DNA from: Cichorium intybus
Taxonomy: Eukaryota > Streptophyta > Magnoliopsida > Asterales > Asteraceae
Length of the DNA stretch: 64,000 bases
Assembly: GCA_023525715.1 (NCBI GenBank)
Contig: CM042013.1
Coordinates: 71,516,994-71,580,993, forward strand
Direction: 5' to 3'
Part shown: positions 46,625 through 58,745 of the stretch, in pieces
Layout of the letters: every line of letters starts with the position of its first letter
Position numbering within the stretch: the stretch's first letter is position 1
The notes under the pieces: generated by a model
What the model was told of the DNA's origin: nothing
The model's input: only the letters and a program-made list of their open reading frames with translations
Database searches by the model: none
Made by a program: the position numbers and the translations under genes

Positions 46625-49617
46625 CACGAACCACAGGGAAAGGAGTTGTCTATACTTGGACATTTATATATTCTCATTTCTTCCAAAGATGTGAGACTTT
46701 GAAAATGCTCATGAGGAAATGACCTTAGATTCTTGCAATAACTGATATCAAGAGATTTTAGGCGAGACATGGGGAGAAAACCGAAATCTTTGGCTGGAAT
46801 GCGTTTGGGTTGTATGTTATCACAATCACTTACTATCGATTCAGTGAGAGGGGATGGGTGCTCCTGCACTGCTGAGAAGCTTAAGGATGTCAATGAACCA
46901 CATCTCGTGATAATGAAACTCTCAACACTATTTGTACAATTGTAACTCTCCAATGCGTCACAATCATAAAACATCACTTGTTTAAGAGACTTAATGCTAA
47001 TCCCAGAATCAACCTCTTTCTCTGCTGATGAAACCAACTTTTTACAACTCAATACTTCCAACTTCTGTAAAATCACAAGATTTTTGCATTCTTCTGATTC
47101 TCGTTCCCACAAGTATCTCAGTTCATCACATTTGTTGATATATAGCTCTTCAACTGCCCCAAGATGAATTAAATGTTCTCGATGCAGTTGAGTAAGTCGT
47201 TTAACATCCACCATTTTTAATTTAACAAGTGATGAAGATGCACCAAGCATGCTTTTTAACACCGCTTCCGAACATGATTGTATACGTAAAACCCGAAGTG
47301 AATGAATCATCCCGATAGATACTTCTGCAAGTTCTGGACACCATATTAAAGAGATCTTACGAAGACGACGAAATGATCTAGGAGTTGCATGGTCACCTCC
47401 AATATTAACTGACCATCTCTTCCATCCTTGGATATCATAAAATTCCAGAACTTCAAGTGATGGAAATGCAATGCCAAGATTAGAATCAGTAGGCGCAAGT
47501 AACTCAAAACCTACTGTCTTCACCTCATTCATCCTTTGCACAACCAATTTATTAAGAGACCTTAGATGTCCAAGTGTTGGTAAGTGTGTACTTCTACAAC
47601 CATGTAATGTAAGCTCTGTCAACTGATCAAACGAGGGATCGCCAACACAACTAGGAAATCTTGTTCCCTTGTAGGACAATATCGTGAGGTTTTTTAGCTT
47701 AGGATGAGGCCTTAGATCTTGAAGTACTTCATATTCAATCATTTCATTCCGAGAATCATTAGACTCATTACCCCAATACATCTCCAAAACATCCAAACCA
47801 TTCTTCTGATGTACGTTTGCATCTTTCGCTTGCATTGGGTTTATCACTTTGCCCAGCCCCATGATGGAAAGTCGACCTTCAAAATCCGATAGTCCCTGAA
47901 GATCGGATATTTTGAACCCGACACCTTCGTCAATAATGACCTCAGTTAGAGTTTGTAGACTCGTCAACCCACCGATCCCTAAGGGCATCTTGTTCAAATG
48001 CCCAGTATAACTTATGTCGAGATGTCACAAGTTTATTAACTCTGCAAAACTTCTTGGCAAGCTAGATAAGTTATAACATTTATGAAACAGCAAGCTTTGT
48101 AGATTATAAAGGTCGCTCACTTCTTCCGGCAAACATGTTATACGAGTAGAAGAAAAATGAAGATACCTTAGATGCTTGAGACTACCAATGGATTGTGGTA
48201 CCTCAGTGATGCCAGGTCCGGTTAGTCTTAGCACCCTTAGGAACTGTAGTTTATAAAGTAATTCAACATGAACATTCTTTAACCAATGATCCGACAATGT
48301 TAAGAAAGTTCGCAAACGTGTAGCTCTTTGTAATTCCTCAAGCTTTGTATATAATTCGAATGGTGGACCTGTATGTGAAAAGTGTCGAAACTTCTCAAAA
48401 GTTTCATTTGTTTCGGATACACCATCCAATCTGTAGAAAAACTCTCAGGCAACACTTGTGGCCAAATCGTTTATCAGGTGATGCATTGTATATCCTAAAT
48501 TGTCATTTGTTGAAAGTTGAAAAAACGATCTTGAATGTAGCTCTTTGAAATACTGATGATCCAAACTCTCCATTGAATTTGATCGGGACAAAAATCCCTC
48601 TGCCATCCACAATACGACTAATTTATTCTTGTCAAACACAAAGTCCTTGGGAAATAAGGAGCAGTATGCAAACAACAACTTTAAATGTCGAGGGAGATGA
48701 TAGTAGCTCAGTCTTAGAGCCGAAAGAATCTCACTTCCATCCTCTATTTCCCATATCTCACTCTTCAACAACTTCTCCCATTCATCACAATTTGTATTTC
48801 CCTTCAAGGCCCTCCCAAGCGGTTTCAAAGCCAAAGGCAGTTTGCCACATTTTTTGACAATACCTTCACCGAGCAACTTAAGTGTTGGATGCTTGTCAAA
48901 GTTTTTTACACCAACCGCATGTTGAGCAAATAATGACAGTGCATCTTCATTTGACAAAACATCCAGATCATAAGTTTCATTTGAGTCCATCACTGATGCA
49001 ACCGTGGTACTCCTTGTTGTGACAATAATTCTACTTCCAGGTGCCCCTGCAAGAAGAGGGCTTTGGAGGAGTTCCCACTTCCTATGGTCTTCGTTCCATA
49101 CATCATCCAGGACAAGTAGGAACCTCTTTTTTGAAAGTTTTTCTTTAAGGGCCACATGAAGCAGATCTAGATTAGCAAAATCTTCAATTTTCCCAGTTAC
49201 TGCTTGGAAAATAGCCTTGCTAATGTTAAATACATCCAACTCTTCAGAGACACAAACCCATGCCCTCAGTTCAAAGTGATCTTTCACTTTCTCCTCGTTA
49301 TACAAAACTTTGGCAAGAGTGGTTTTGCCTATTCCACCCATACCAACTATCGAAATTATGCTCACATTTTGATCACTTTCTTCATTCCCCAACAACTTCC
49401 CCATCAATGCCACTTTATCCCCTTCCCGACCAATGATTTTAGACTCATCAACCAGTGAAGTTTCCTCCAACCATCCCTCTATTATATACGACCTTTCAAC
49501 ATTCACGCTCACATTCAGACCCAGATCATTTTTCTGGTCAACAAGATTACGTAATTTGGTGGTGATCTCATATATCTTAGAACTCATCTGCCGACCATAC
49601 ATGATGTTCCGAGGAGT
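46625..49617 (-). pseudogene. CNL-type NLR disease-resistance pseudogene (NB-ARC and most LRRs)
   Basis: From about 49617 leftwards. Numbered from the Met at 49602: P-loop GMGGIGKTT at 87-95, HFELRAWVCVSE (RNBS-A), kinase-2 LLVLDDVW at 162-169, RNBS-B GSRIIVTTRS at 189-198, a GLPL motif reading CGKLPLAL at 252-259, RNBS-D LFAYCSLFPKDF, and an MHD motif reading MHH at 373-375. The Trp at the end of kinase-2 marks the CC-type (CNL) class. The frame then meets TGA at 48445-48447 and TGA at about 48025, but is otherwise collinear into leucine-rich repeats down to 46625. The coiled-coil N-terminus is missing; homology ends at about 49617 in a tandem repeat. The LRR end continues at 32730-33089 beyond the copia. 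Such proteins normally sense pathogen effectors inside the cell. This copy is disabled by truncation, two stops and a retrotransposon. Confidence 0.93.
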
Positions 49618-49855
49618 TACAGAAATGGTCCCTGTGTAGGAGAAAGTTATAGAAATGGTCCTTGTTTAACAAAGTTACAGAAATGGTCCCTGTGTAGGAG
49701 AAAGTTACAGAAATGGTCTATGTGTGTAAGATAAAGTTAAAGAAATGGTCCATGTGTGTAAGATAAAGTTAAAGAAATGGTCCATGTTTAACAAAGTTAC
49801 AGAAATGGTCCCTGTATAAGACAAATTTACAGAAATGGGCCATGTGTGTAAGATG
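49618..49855. repeat. Minisatellite-like tandem repeat (AGAAATGGTCC units, about 30 bp)
   Basis: About seven or eight degenerate units of AGAAATGGTCCCTGTGTAGG type start exactly where the NLR homology stops. The same array recurs at about 51890-52165. Peptide-like repeats in the antisense frame are artefacts. Confidence 0.85.
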
Positions 49856-51048
49856 AAGGTATTGTCAGAAAAATAATGTACTTTTATCATTTTAACAATT
49901 TAGCCACTGAACTATTACTTTTTATCGATTCAGCCACCAAACTTTTATTATAATAATCGTAAGAAAATCTAATTCTAGCATTATACTTCCATTTTTTTCT
50001 TATTAGGACATTGAAAAATCTACACAATTATAGCAGTGAAAATTTCTTTGTATATGAATGACATTGCTATTTTTTGGTGGATTTGTCAAAGTACAATGTT
50101 CTAATAAGAATAAATGATAGGAAGATGTAATAATAAACAAATCAATGGTAGTATGACGTTATTTCTTGCATTTAAACCTAATCTTATCAGTTCTTTACCA
50201 CCAATACTTTCTAATTTAAACTTATCGAATTTGTCGTCCAAGTAAGTTTGTTAGTACTTATCATCTGGTAGTGATTAAACAATTATACTCTCTTTGACCA
50301 TTAAAAAAACATTTTTCCGTATTGCCCACTTTTCATACAATGGCAAAATACCGAAAAACATAATGTACTTTCATCAATATATCGATTTAGCCATTGAATT
50401 ATTAGTGAAAGTACAAGTACGTTTCTATATGTTGTTCTCACTAAAATTGCAAAGTAGTTGAAAACGGAAAACCATATGGATTCCTGCTATATAATGAAAC
50501 CAAATTTTTTGTTTTAGGCATGAAGAAATAATTGGGTAGACTTTTCAAAGTACGATTCCCTATTAGGAAAAAAATGGAAATAAAACATTACAATTGGGTA
50601 GATTTTTAAGTACAATGCCCTTAAGAAAAAAATATAGAAAATTACAGTGGTAGAATCGGGTAGATTTTTCAAAGTACATTATCCTAATAAGAAATAAAAT
50701 CGAAAATACAACATTATAATTTTGTAGATGTTTGAAACTACAATGCCTTAATAAAAAGAAATCGAAAGTACAACGTTATAGTTGTATGTACATTTCAAAG
50801 TACATTGTCCTAATAAGAAGAAAAATTGGAAGTTCAACTTTATAATTGTGTAATATTTCAATCTACAATGTTTTAATAAGAAAAAAATGAAAGTAGAATG
50901 CCACAATAGAAATAAACGAAAGTAGGATGATACAATAAACAAATAAACGATAGTACGTTGCTATATCTTGCATTTAAATTTTAACCCTTCTTTTTATCAG
51001 TTTATTTAACATTTAACTTTTTCATTTTCTTTTTGCATTAAAAGTCAG
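49856..51048. repeat. AT-rich degenerate repeats between NLR and glycosyltransferase fragment
   Basis: No gene. 49856-50250 is repeated at about 52155-52450 and continues at 55723-55830. About 50500-50960 consists of five or six degenerate units of roughly 65-70 bp built around TTTCAAAGTACAATG and CCTAATAAGAAAAAAAT. Confidence 0.7.
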
Positions 51049-51647
51049 ATATGGAACGAGACATGGCTGTCAAGTTTCTTTTATAAACCGTGTAATTATG
51101 AGCTTTTTGTGAAACAATCACTCAACATGGAGATGGCAATTGTCATGGCAAGGGTGCGTATTATTCTTTTTTTGTCAAAAAAAAAGTTATTAATTTATTT
51201 TGCTATTGTTTTAATCAATGACACGTTTGCTTTTTTAAATTGTATTAGAATTCAGGCATGGATTGGATACTTCATCTTGACACCGATGAATTAATAAATC
51301 CAGCTGGTGGTGGGGAGTATTCTTTAAGGAAGTTGCTTCATGATATTCCACGTGATGTGGATATGGTTGTGTTTCCAAATTATGTGAGTTTCGTGTTGGA
51401 ATTGGAATTTCTGATTCCATTCCGTAGTTTGTTTGGTTATTGGGTAGATAAACTTCTTCAAATTCCTTGTTTGAAGGATGTCATTATTCTTACCGAAGGT
51501 GGAAGGAATTTAATATCGTTCTTTTTTTATTGAAGGGAATCCAAATTGCTTTTTAACTTATAGAAACGGAAAATCAATTGCTCGCGTTCAAGATCACTTA
51601 CGCCCTAATGGTGCTCATAGATGGCATAATTACATGAAAACTCCAAA
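51049..51647 (+). pseudogene. Fragment of a plant GT92/DUF23-type glycosyltransferase
   Basis: Three exon pieces with sensible splice sites: 51049-51153 (WNETWLSSFFYKPCNYELF, then MEMAIVMAR), 51249-51383 (NSGMDWILHLDTDELINPAG, ending VVFPNY) and 51536-51647 (NPNCFLTYRNGKS, then QDHLRPNGAHRWHNYMKTP). LHLDTDE is the metal-binding DxD-type region of this family of Golgi glycosyltransferase-like proteins. Between the second and third piece the expected stretch (about 40 residues in relatives) is missing or replaced. No N-terminal part with its membrane anchor and no C-terminal part are present. Substrate is unknown to me. Confidence 0.85.
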
Positions 51648-52455
51648 GTACGTTGCTATTTCTTTCCTTTTAATTTTATGACCTTTAGTCGCCCATTATA
51701 TTATAACATTTATGAAATTGTAAAACATTATTCCTAACTCCTAAGGTCAAATCAAACCAATAGTGTTTTTTGAGTGAATTGCACTTTTGGTCCTTGTGAT
51801 TTTTAAATAGACAAAATGATAAAAATAGTTCATATGAGAAAAGTTTACAGAATAGTCCCTATGTAACAAAGTTACATAAACAATCCCCGTCTAAGAAAAA
51901 TTACAGAAATAGTCCCGGTGTAGGAGAAAGTTACAGAAATTGTAAGAAAAATTATGGAAATGGTTCCTGTGTAGCAGAAAGATACAGAACTGGTCCAGTT
52001 TAACAAAGTTACAGAAATGGTCCCTGTGTAGGAGAAAGTTATAGAAATAGTCCATGTGTGTAAGATAAAGTTAAAGAAATGGTCCCTGTTTAACAAAGTT
52101 ATAGAAATGGTCCCTGTATAAGACAAATTTACAGAAATGGTCCATGTGTGTAAGATGAAGGTATTGTCAGAAATATAATGTACTTTTACCATTTTAACAA
52201 TTAAGCCACTAAACTGTTACTTTTTATCGATTCAGCCACCAAACTTTTATTATAATAATCATACGAAAATCTAATTCTAGCATTATACTTCCATTTTTTT
52301 TCTTATTAGGACATTGAAAAATCTACACAATTATAGCAGCGAAAATTTCTTTGTATATGAATGACGTTGCTATTTTTTGGTGAATTTGTCAAAGTACAAT
52401 GTTCTAATAAGAATAAATGATAGGAAGATGTAATAATAAACAAATCAATGGTAGT
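51648..52455. repeat. Second copy of the tandem repeat and AT-rich block
   Basis: 51890-52165 repeats the AGAAATGGTCC array of 49618-49855. 52155-52455 repeats 49856-50150. The copy continues after the solo LTR, at 55723-55830. This shows a local duplication that predates the solo LTR. Confidence 0.8.
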
Positions 52456-55400
52456 TGTAACGACCTAAAAATCTTGAATTTTTATTTGAGATATGCTTAA
52501 GGTAAAGACCAAAAAAAAATTGGAAATTTTTAAAATAATGTAGTAAGAGATGTAGTAAAATTCCAAGAGTTTGGAGTAAAAGTGTGAGAAATTATGTTTG
52601 TAAGGGTAATTTGGTCATTTTACCATAAAAAAGGGTAAATTGGTCATTTGACCACATGCATAAATTATCATTAAAGTTTATTTCCAATTTTAGGACTAAA
52701 AATTTGAGAAATTAGATTCTATGTAAAAATAATTGGCTTTGGTGGTCAAAGTCCAAGAAAGGAAACTTGAGGGACTAAACTGTAAAATCTAAAAATATAA
52801 AAATAAAGAAATATCTCTCATATGTTCAGAAATGTGTAGAAGCCTCAGGAGAATTTCTTGTGCACAGTTTATGCAGTCCTTGTGGAGATTGAAGGTGGAA
52901 AACGGGTTTGAAGCTTGGAAATTGGAAGTTTCAAGCAATTAAGGTTAGTAAAGATCATCTAGCTTAAGTTCTTGAGTTGGTTCTTCACGGGATGAACTGA
53001 AATTTCAGTTTCAGTTATGATTCCAAGTGAGCTACATGATTTCCAAATTCTGTACATGAGGTTATGTCAAGATTATACAAATTATTCAAAGGTTTTGTTA
53101 ATTTTGGGAATTTTAGCTCAAGAACCCTAGAATTTGGGTGTTTATGATCAAGTTTGATTTTCGGATGCAAATTTGTCCAATGTTGTATAATTCGTAGAAA
53201 AATCATACGTTGTCCAAATCAGGCGATTCTAGTGCCCATGGTTTTGTCTCGATGTCTTCTTCAGTTTATCAGTTGGGGTTCAGACCTCATTCAGTCGTTT
53301 TCCAGGGTTTTGAACCCGATTTCCCTGAGTATGATTTCTATGTCCAATTGTGTTGTGAAATTCTTGTAAATCGTGTTTTCACTGGATTGTTCAGAAATTT
53401 TGTGTGGAGAAGAACCTTTTCATGAGCCATACTCTACCAAAAGGGATTGACTCGGTTCATTGTTTTGGTTTGGACTTTGGTATGTGCAATCCGACCTCCA
53501 CAGATTGGTTGTTGCACATCTAGGTCAACTTGTGGAATTTTTAATTCCCAAATGGTTCATATTTTAGGTCTGAAAATTTTAGGGAAAGTCCATCCTCCTG
53601 TCTAATGTGCTCCATCCAGAGGGCTTGATCCAATTCCATTAGGAAGCTGGGGTTCCAATGCCTTCTCTTTGACTGAACCAGAATTTTTGCTGTGTACATT
53701 GGCCTTGTTGCATGATTTTTAATTCTCAGTTGGCTTATGCTTTGAGTTTGATTTTTGGATGAGAGCTTTATCTTCATGTCTAGTGTAACTCATCCAAAAG
53801 TCTTGACTTATTTCCTTTCAGAAGTCAGGTTGTTGGACAAATCTTGTCAACCTATGCTGAGTTGTGACAGAAATGTTGCTGCTCATTTCCTTCATATTGT
53901 ATGATTTTTAATTCTTAAATGGTTTGTCTTTTGGGTCTGAATTCCGGAGGGTAGTCTCTTGGTTATATCTAGTATGCCTATGTAAGAGGGTTTTTCTTGA
54001 TTCCATTCCCAAGTGGAATGGAATTGGTGATTCCTCCGTTAATCCAGATTTGTGACAGATTGCACTGTCAATCTTGTTACTTATTTTCTAAGGTCTTAGA
54101 GTGTGATTCAAGTCTCGGTACCTTCTCGAGACTTGTCATGTATTGTGTCTACTTTTCAGAATGTTTGAGTTTGTGTCATTCGGGTTTCTGAGTAGGGAGT
54201 TATGGTCAATTCTTTGACCATGCGTCTTGGATATCAAAATCTAAAAATGAGTAAATAATGTGATATTAATCTATTACGATATAGATTAAGATGTCTTTAA
54301 TTGTTACTAAGTCCTAGCTTGTATTAACTAGAATGTTAAATGAACTCCTTAGGTATTAAGGAGTAAAGTTGAAGGAAAGGAAAACACAACGGGAAGAAGT
54401 GATTCTATTTAGACTTCTCTAACTAGAGAAGGTGAGTACATGCAGTATTTTTACCCATTCTGGGGTGCATGGCAAGTAAGTATTTTCAAGATTTTCCTAT
54501 GAAACTTCTATATGTGAAATTATATGCAAGAGTATTGTTTCTAAATGGTTGTGAAAGTATAATGATATATTTGAAGCTAAGTTTTGAACTACAAATTTTA
54601 TTAAGTGAAAGTATGTTGGTCTATGTACCAATTATGTGAAAGTATATTTTGAAATACAAGTTATACATGTTTGAAAGTATGGATAGGCATATAGCCATAA
54701 TGTGTTTAAGAACTATGTTTCGGTTACAAATTGTATATGTTTTCAAGTATGAACGGGCAAATAGCCATAAGATGTTTGGAAAGTATGATTTGGCATTAAG
54801 CCTAAATTGTTATAAAGACATGTTTTAAACACATAGTTTATGTGAAACGAAAGTTATGAATTTGGCATTTAGCCATAAAGACAAGAAATGGTGAAGTTTG
54901 GCAATTAGCCACCATGCAAGTAAGTAATGTAAAAGTAAGCAGAAAATGTTTTGTATGACTGGTAATTGTAGCAAGCAGCGTTAGTAAGGGAACTATGTTC
55001 CAACCTACCCGGATTAGGTAAGGGGTCTACCGGGGAAAAATCCTCATCGCGAAGTGGATTGCCTCAGCACTTCTATGGTGAGGATTGATCCGTTCTTTCT
55101 AGCCATAGAGACTTGGGGTATCACTTATAGTGATTAAAGCCCTAAGTATAAAAATACAGCAAGCTTATAAAACCAGTCAAAGAAAGTAAAAAAGATGTTA
55201 TTTTTGTAAAGTATGTCATAAAATGATTTTTGAGAAGTAAAGAGTTATAGTATGTTGCTATTATAAAGTTTTGAAAGAAGATATTTTTGCAAGGCATGAT
55301 ATGTAATGATTTTGAAAAGTAATGACCTGTGGTATGATATTATTATAAAACTTTGAAAGATGTTTTATGTTATAAGTTTTATAAAAAGGTTGGAAAAGAA

Positions 55401-55717
55401 GTTAAAAGTTTGAGTCTAAAACTCATGTAACTCACGAGACATTATTGTCTTACGTATTTTATGTTTTGCCATGTATTCTAGGTTAAGATGATATGCTATA
55501 GTTGAATGAAGTTTAGCTGGAGTGGAGCCCGAGTTAGCTCCCGTCTTGGACTCAAGGTTAAATCCTTTCTTGCTTACTATGGTAAATTTTGATATGGATT
55601 TGTACACCCACTGTTTTAAGCATTTAAATTATCGGTTTTTGATAAACCGTATTTTTGTACTCATGAATTTATACGAAAAACCCTAGTATTTGCGAACAGT
55701 AGAATTGGGGTGTCATA
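52456..55717 (+). mobile_element. Solo LTR (3262 bp) of a long-LTR gypsy family
   Basis: It starts TGTAACGACC and ends GGGGTGTCATA, with a perfect 5-bp target duplication GTAGT (52451-52455 and 55718-55722). Long blocks match the solo LTR at 5101-7865, for example TTGTCTCGATG and CAGTTGGGGTTCAGACCTCA near 53245-53290 against 5905-5950. The last bases deviate from the usual CA. No internal region was seen. Confidence 0.88.
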
Positions 55718-55984
55718 GTAGTACAACGTTATTTCTTGCATTTAAACCTAATCTTATCAGTTCTTTACCACCAATATTTTCTAATTTAAACTTATCGAAT
55801 TTGTGGTCCAAGTAAATTTGTTAGTAGTTATTATAATGCATTATGCTACATGGTGAATCTTAAAAGTCTCTTTACCGGTCTTTGTGTTAATTTGCTAATA
55901 GTTTAAGTTGTTAAAAGGGTGAAATATAGACAAGCTCAATGGGGCAAAATATTACATCTTACATTGGATCTAAAGGCACTAACG

Positions 55985-56690
55985 TCTTTTGCAATACAAG
56001 AGATATACCGTGAGTCACCATGCCACTTTGTTAGAAAATTATGAGAAACATCCTCACCCGATGCTTGCTACCCAAGAAATCAATGGTTCCGATTTGATGA
56101 TGCGTCCGTCACTGCAATTGAGACAAATAAAGTTTTACATGACAAAGCCTATATCCTCTTCTACAAAACCATGTAAAAAGAGGTATAAACGTCATTTCAT
56201 TGCGTACGTGCCACTCGGTGGCAACAAGGTAACACGTTTGATGTTAATCGTGGTTCTTTGACTTGTGGGGTTGCTGGAGTGGCAACAGTTTGTTAGCCGG
56301 AAAGGTGATGTCATCATGTCATCACGGAAGTTTGTTGAGGAAATATAACGATTGAGTTTGGTTGATTGTTGAACCAAAGATGATTGTTGAACCAAAGATG
56401 ATTTTGCTGTGAGGTTTATTGTTTGTCTTGTATGTAGAGTGATTATGTACATTCTTATCTTCTATTTGAGTTATCGGAGGTTATTTACGTGTTATTTAAG
56501 CATCTTAGTTTTTTCTCGTGTTTGGTTACAATTCAGGAAATTTTATCCAAAATTTAACCCGGATAGTTTTTTAGTAAAAAAAAAAATACAAATATCATAG
56601 CGATGAAACAAAACTTAAGCACGAGTGCTCAAAAGTGTTTTAGTAATTTAAAGAGTGACTATAATTTTCGATTAACATTGTTCCTTACGA
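55985..56690 (+). pseudogene. Duplicated UBP24 tail, copy 3 (degraded last exon and 3' flank)
   Basis: From about 56058 the exon reads DACYPRNQWFRFDDASVTAI and ends YKTM with a stop at 56174-56176. The upstream half, including the catalytic-His segment GHYTA, is scrambled or replaced. The 3' flank 56177-56650 matches copies at 13679 and 26122. A non-functional relic marking the start of the second UBP24 tail-NLR segment. Confidence 0.85.
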
Positions 56691-57021
56691 AAATTGTAAA
56701 CCTCACCATTTGGATGATGTATACCAAATATGTTTCAAAGGTCCATCATGCAAGGTAGAGGTGACAATCCATGACACTACACGACAAAAATACACAAAAC
56801 GAAATTGAGATGAAATTAAAATTTGAATTCGTGTTTGTGTCATGTGCAAAAACACGACATCATGTAATGTTTGTGTTTGTGGTCAAAATTTGACATGAAA
56901 TTAGCATGGTATTAACTTGTGTTTGTCGCGTTTTGTATGATTAATTATGAATTAAACAAACTAAATGTTTTATTATTCCAAATCAACAACTTTTAACACT
57001 TGACTATAAGTTTTACCCAAT
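56691..57021. other. Spacer of second segment, left of the CACTA element
   Basis: Non-coding. About 56965-57010 (TTTATTATTCCAAATCAACA) matches 26928 in the first segment. The spacer resumes at 62087 after the transposon. It ends with the target copy AAT (57019-57021). Confidence 0.75.
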
Positions 57022-57029
57022 CACTAGTA

Positions 57030-57300
57030 GAAAAATGGCTTTTCATGAGAGACAATGCTTGTCGTAAATGACCATAGATGACAGACAAATGTCTATCATT
57101 GAAAGCGATGTCATAAATCAAAGATGACATGCATTTTTCTGTCATAAATTTACGACATACATTTATGACGGACAATGTCTGTCGTAATTTTGAAAATATG
57201 ACAAACATTTATAAATCTTATATGACAGACATTTGTCTGTCGTAAATTTGTGACAGACCTTTATGACACACAATTACGACATACATTTGTCTGTCATGAT
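57030..57300. repeat. Left subterminal repeat array of CACTA element
   Basis: About ten copies, in both orientations, of a 12-13 bp motif of the ATGACAGACATTT / TGTCTGTCGTAAA type. Mirrored at 61965-62075. Confidence 0.88.
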
Positions 57301-57308
57301 TTTACTTT

Positions 57309-57434
<126 letters not shown>

Positions 57435-57572
57435 CCAACTTTAATAATCAAACTAAATCACATTTAATATATCAATAATACAAAATTAGATACTAATATA
57501 CAAAAAGCTACTTCACTGCTCAAATTATAATACGTCAAACACAAAGTATATTTCCAAGTTTATCCAAAAGTA

Positions 57573-57864
57573 TATCGACTATGACTGTCCGGTTAGCCAT
57601 TGCGGTTGTTTGGTAACCGTAGTCCCAACAAGATGCAACCTGAAGGTATATTGATGAGTGAGTTAAGTCATACCTCCTAAACTAACCATGGTTAAGTTAA
57701 GAGGTTAATGGGTTACTTACTTTATCGTCTACGTGAGTGTTGTGGCTTAACCATGCATAAGCCTCTCTGAAATCATCAAAAACATGAAGGCCTTCGGGTG
57801 AATGAGAAGTTAAGACAATTGAAGGAGCAGAATACGCCTCGACTGCGGCCCACACACTATGGAC
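57573..57864 (-). pseudogene. Captured fragment of an STT3-type oligosaccharyltransferase catalytic subunit
   Basis: Two exon pieces on the minus strand. 57864-57721 reads VWAAVEAYSAPSIVLTSHSP and then FDDFREAYAWLSHNT, with a good acceptor and donor. 57639-57573 begins VASCWDYGYQTTAMANRTVI and then breaks off. STT3 is the catalytic membrane subunit that transfers the N-glycan in the endoplasmic reticulum. Its hallmark is WWDYG, which here reads CWDYG. Only about 70 of more than 700 residues are present, so it is inactive. Confidence 0.88.
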
Positions 57865-58745
57865 CTACAAGGACAAAGGGTAAAATCGTCATTTTTCTGT
57901 CGTCGAGATGGAAAGGAAAAAAGTATACTTACCACATAGAATGTAGCAAGTAAAATCGTCATTCTGTTTTCAACTTTTTTTCTTATTAAGACACTGCAGT
58001 TCGAATATTCGACCATCACCTTTCTTTCACTCTTCTTCGGTTCTTTTTTTACCTTTTTTGTTTTATAGGAAGTTGAACAATCTATACACACCACCATAAA
58101 ATTGTGATTGTAGATACAGATGCTGGAAATGGTAAAAGAAGAATAATATCTTTTATAAGACGTGGAGTCGGTGTCTGAAAACCCTTGCTTGATAATTGAT
58201 ATCCTTTGCAATCGAAAAGAAAACTTGCTCCACATTAAGGTTTGTTTTTGCACTCTCCCAAAAAAATAAATTTTTCAACATTTTGAGTAAATTACGTCTT
58301 TGGTCCTGACTTAGCTGATTTTTGCAACTTTGGTCCTAAAATGTTTTCTATTGCACTTTTGGTCCTTATTTGAGGTTTTTCTAATGTTTTGTTCCATTTT
58401 CCAAGTAAAATGACAAATTTTGGTAATCAATACAACTATTTTTTGCAATTTTGGTCCTAAAATGTTTTCTATTGAAATTTTGGTTCTTATTTGAGGTTTT
58501 TCTAATTTTTGTTCCCTTTTCTAAGTAAACTGTCGATTTTGGTCCTTAGTATAGCTACTTTTTACAATTTAATCCCCAAAATATAGTAATTTTACTCGGA
58601 ACATGAAAAAAAAAACGTTACAGAAACCTTAAATAGGGACCAAAATTACAAACACCAGCTATATTCAAGGACCAACTATGTAATTCCCATTAAATCGTCT
58701 CAAATAAATTATTCAAAGGTATTAAAAAAGTGGAAGTATACTTAC
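57865..58745. other. Non-coding CACTA interior with a GGTCC foldback
   Basis: 58288-58692 is a foldback: the left side (TTTGGTCCTGACTTAGCTG) is mirrored on the right (CAGCTATATTCAAGGACCAA). It resembles the GGTCC foldbacks in the UBP24 intron 3 palindrome. The rest is AT-rich; the long minus-strand frame over 57810-58253 mixes an STT3 antiframe with intron and I do not consider it a gene. Confidence 0.6.

Noticed and set aside
46625..49617. Functional NLR
   Set aside because: Missing coiled-coil, two in-frame TGA codons, and a retrotransposon between LRR codons.
49618..52192. Resemblance of the roughly 30-bp tandem repeats to a CRISPR array, and repeated-peptide frames over them
   Set aside because: Units are adjacent and degenerate with no unique spacers, and the context is a plant genome; they are a minisatellite.
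57810..58253. 147-codon minus-strand frame as a gene
   Set aside because: It runs out of frame through the STT3 exon and neighbouring intron-like DNA; the true coding signal is in another frame.
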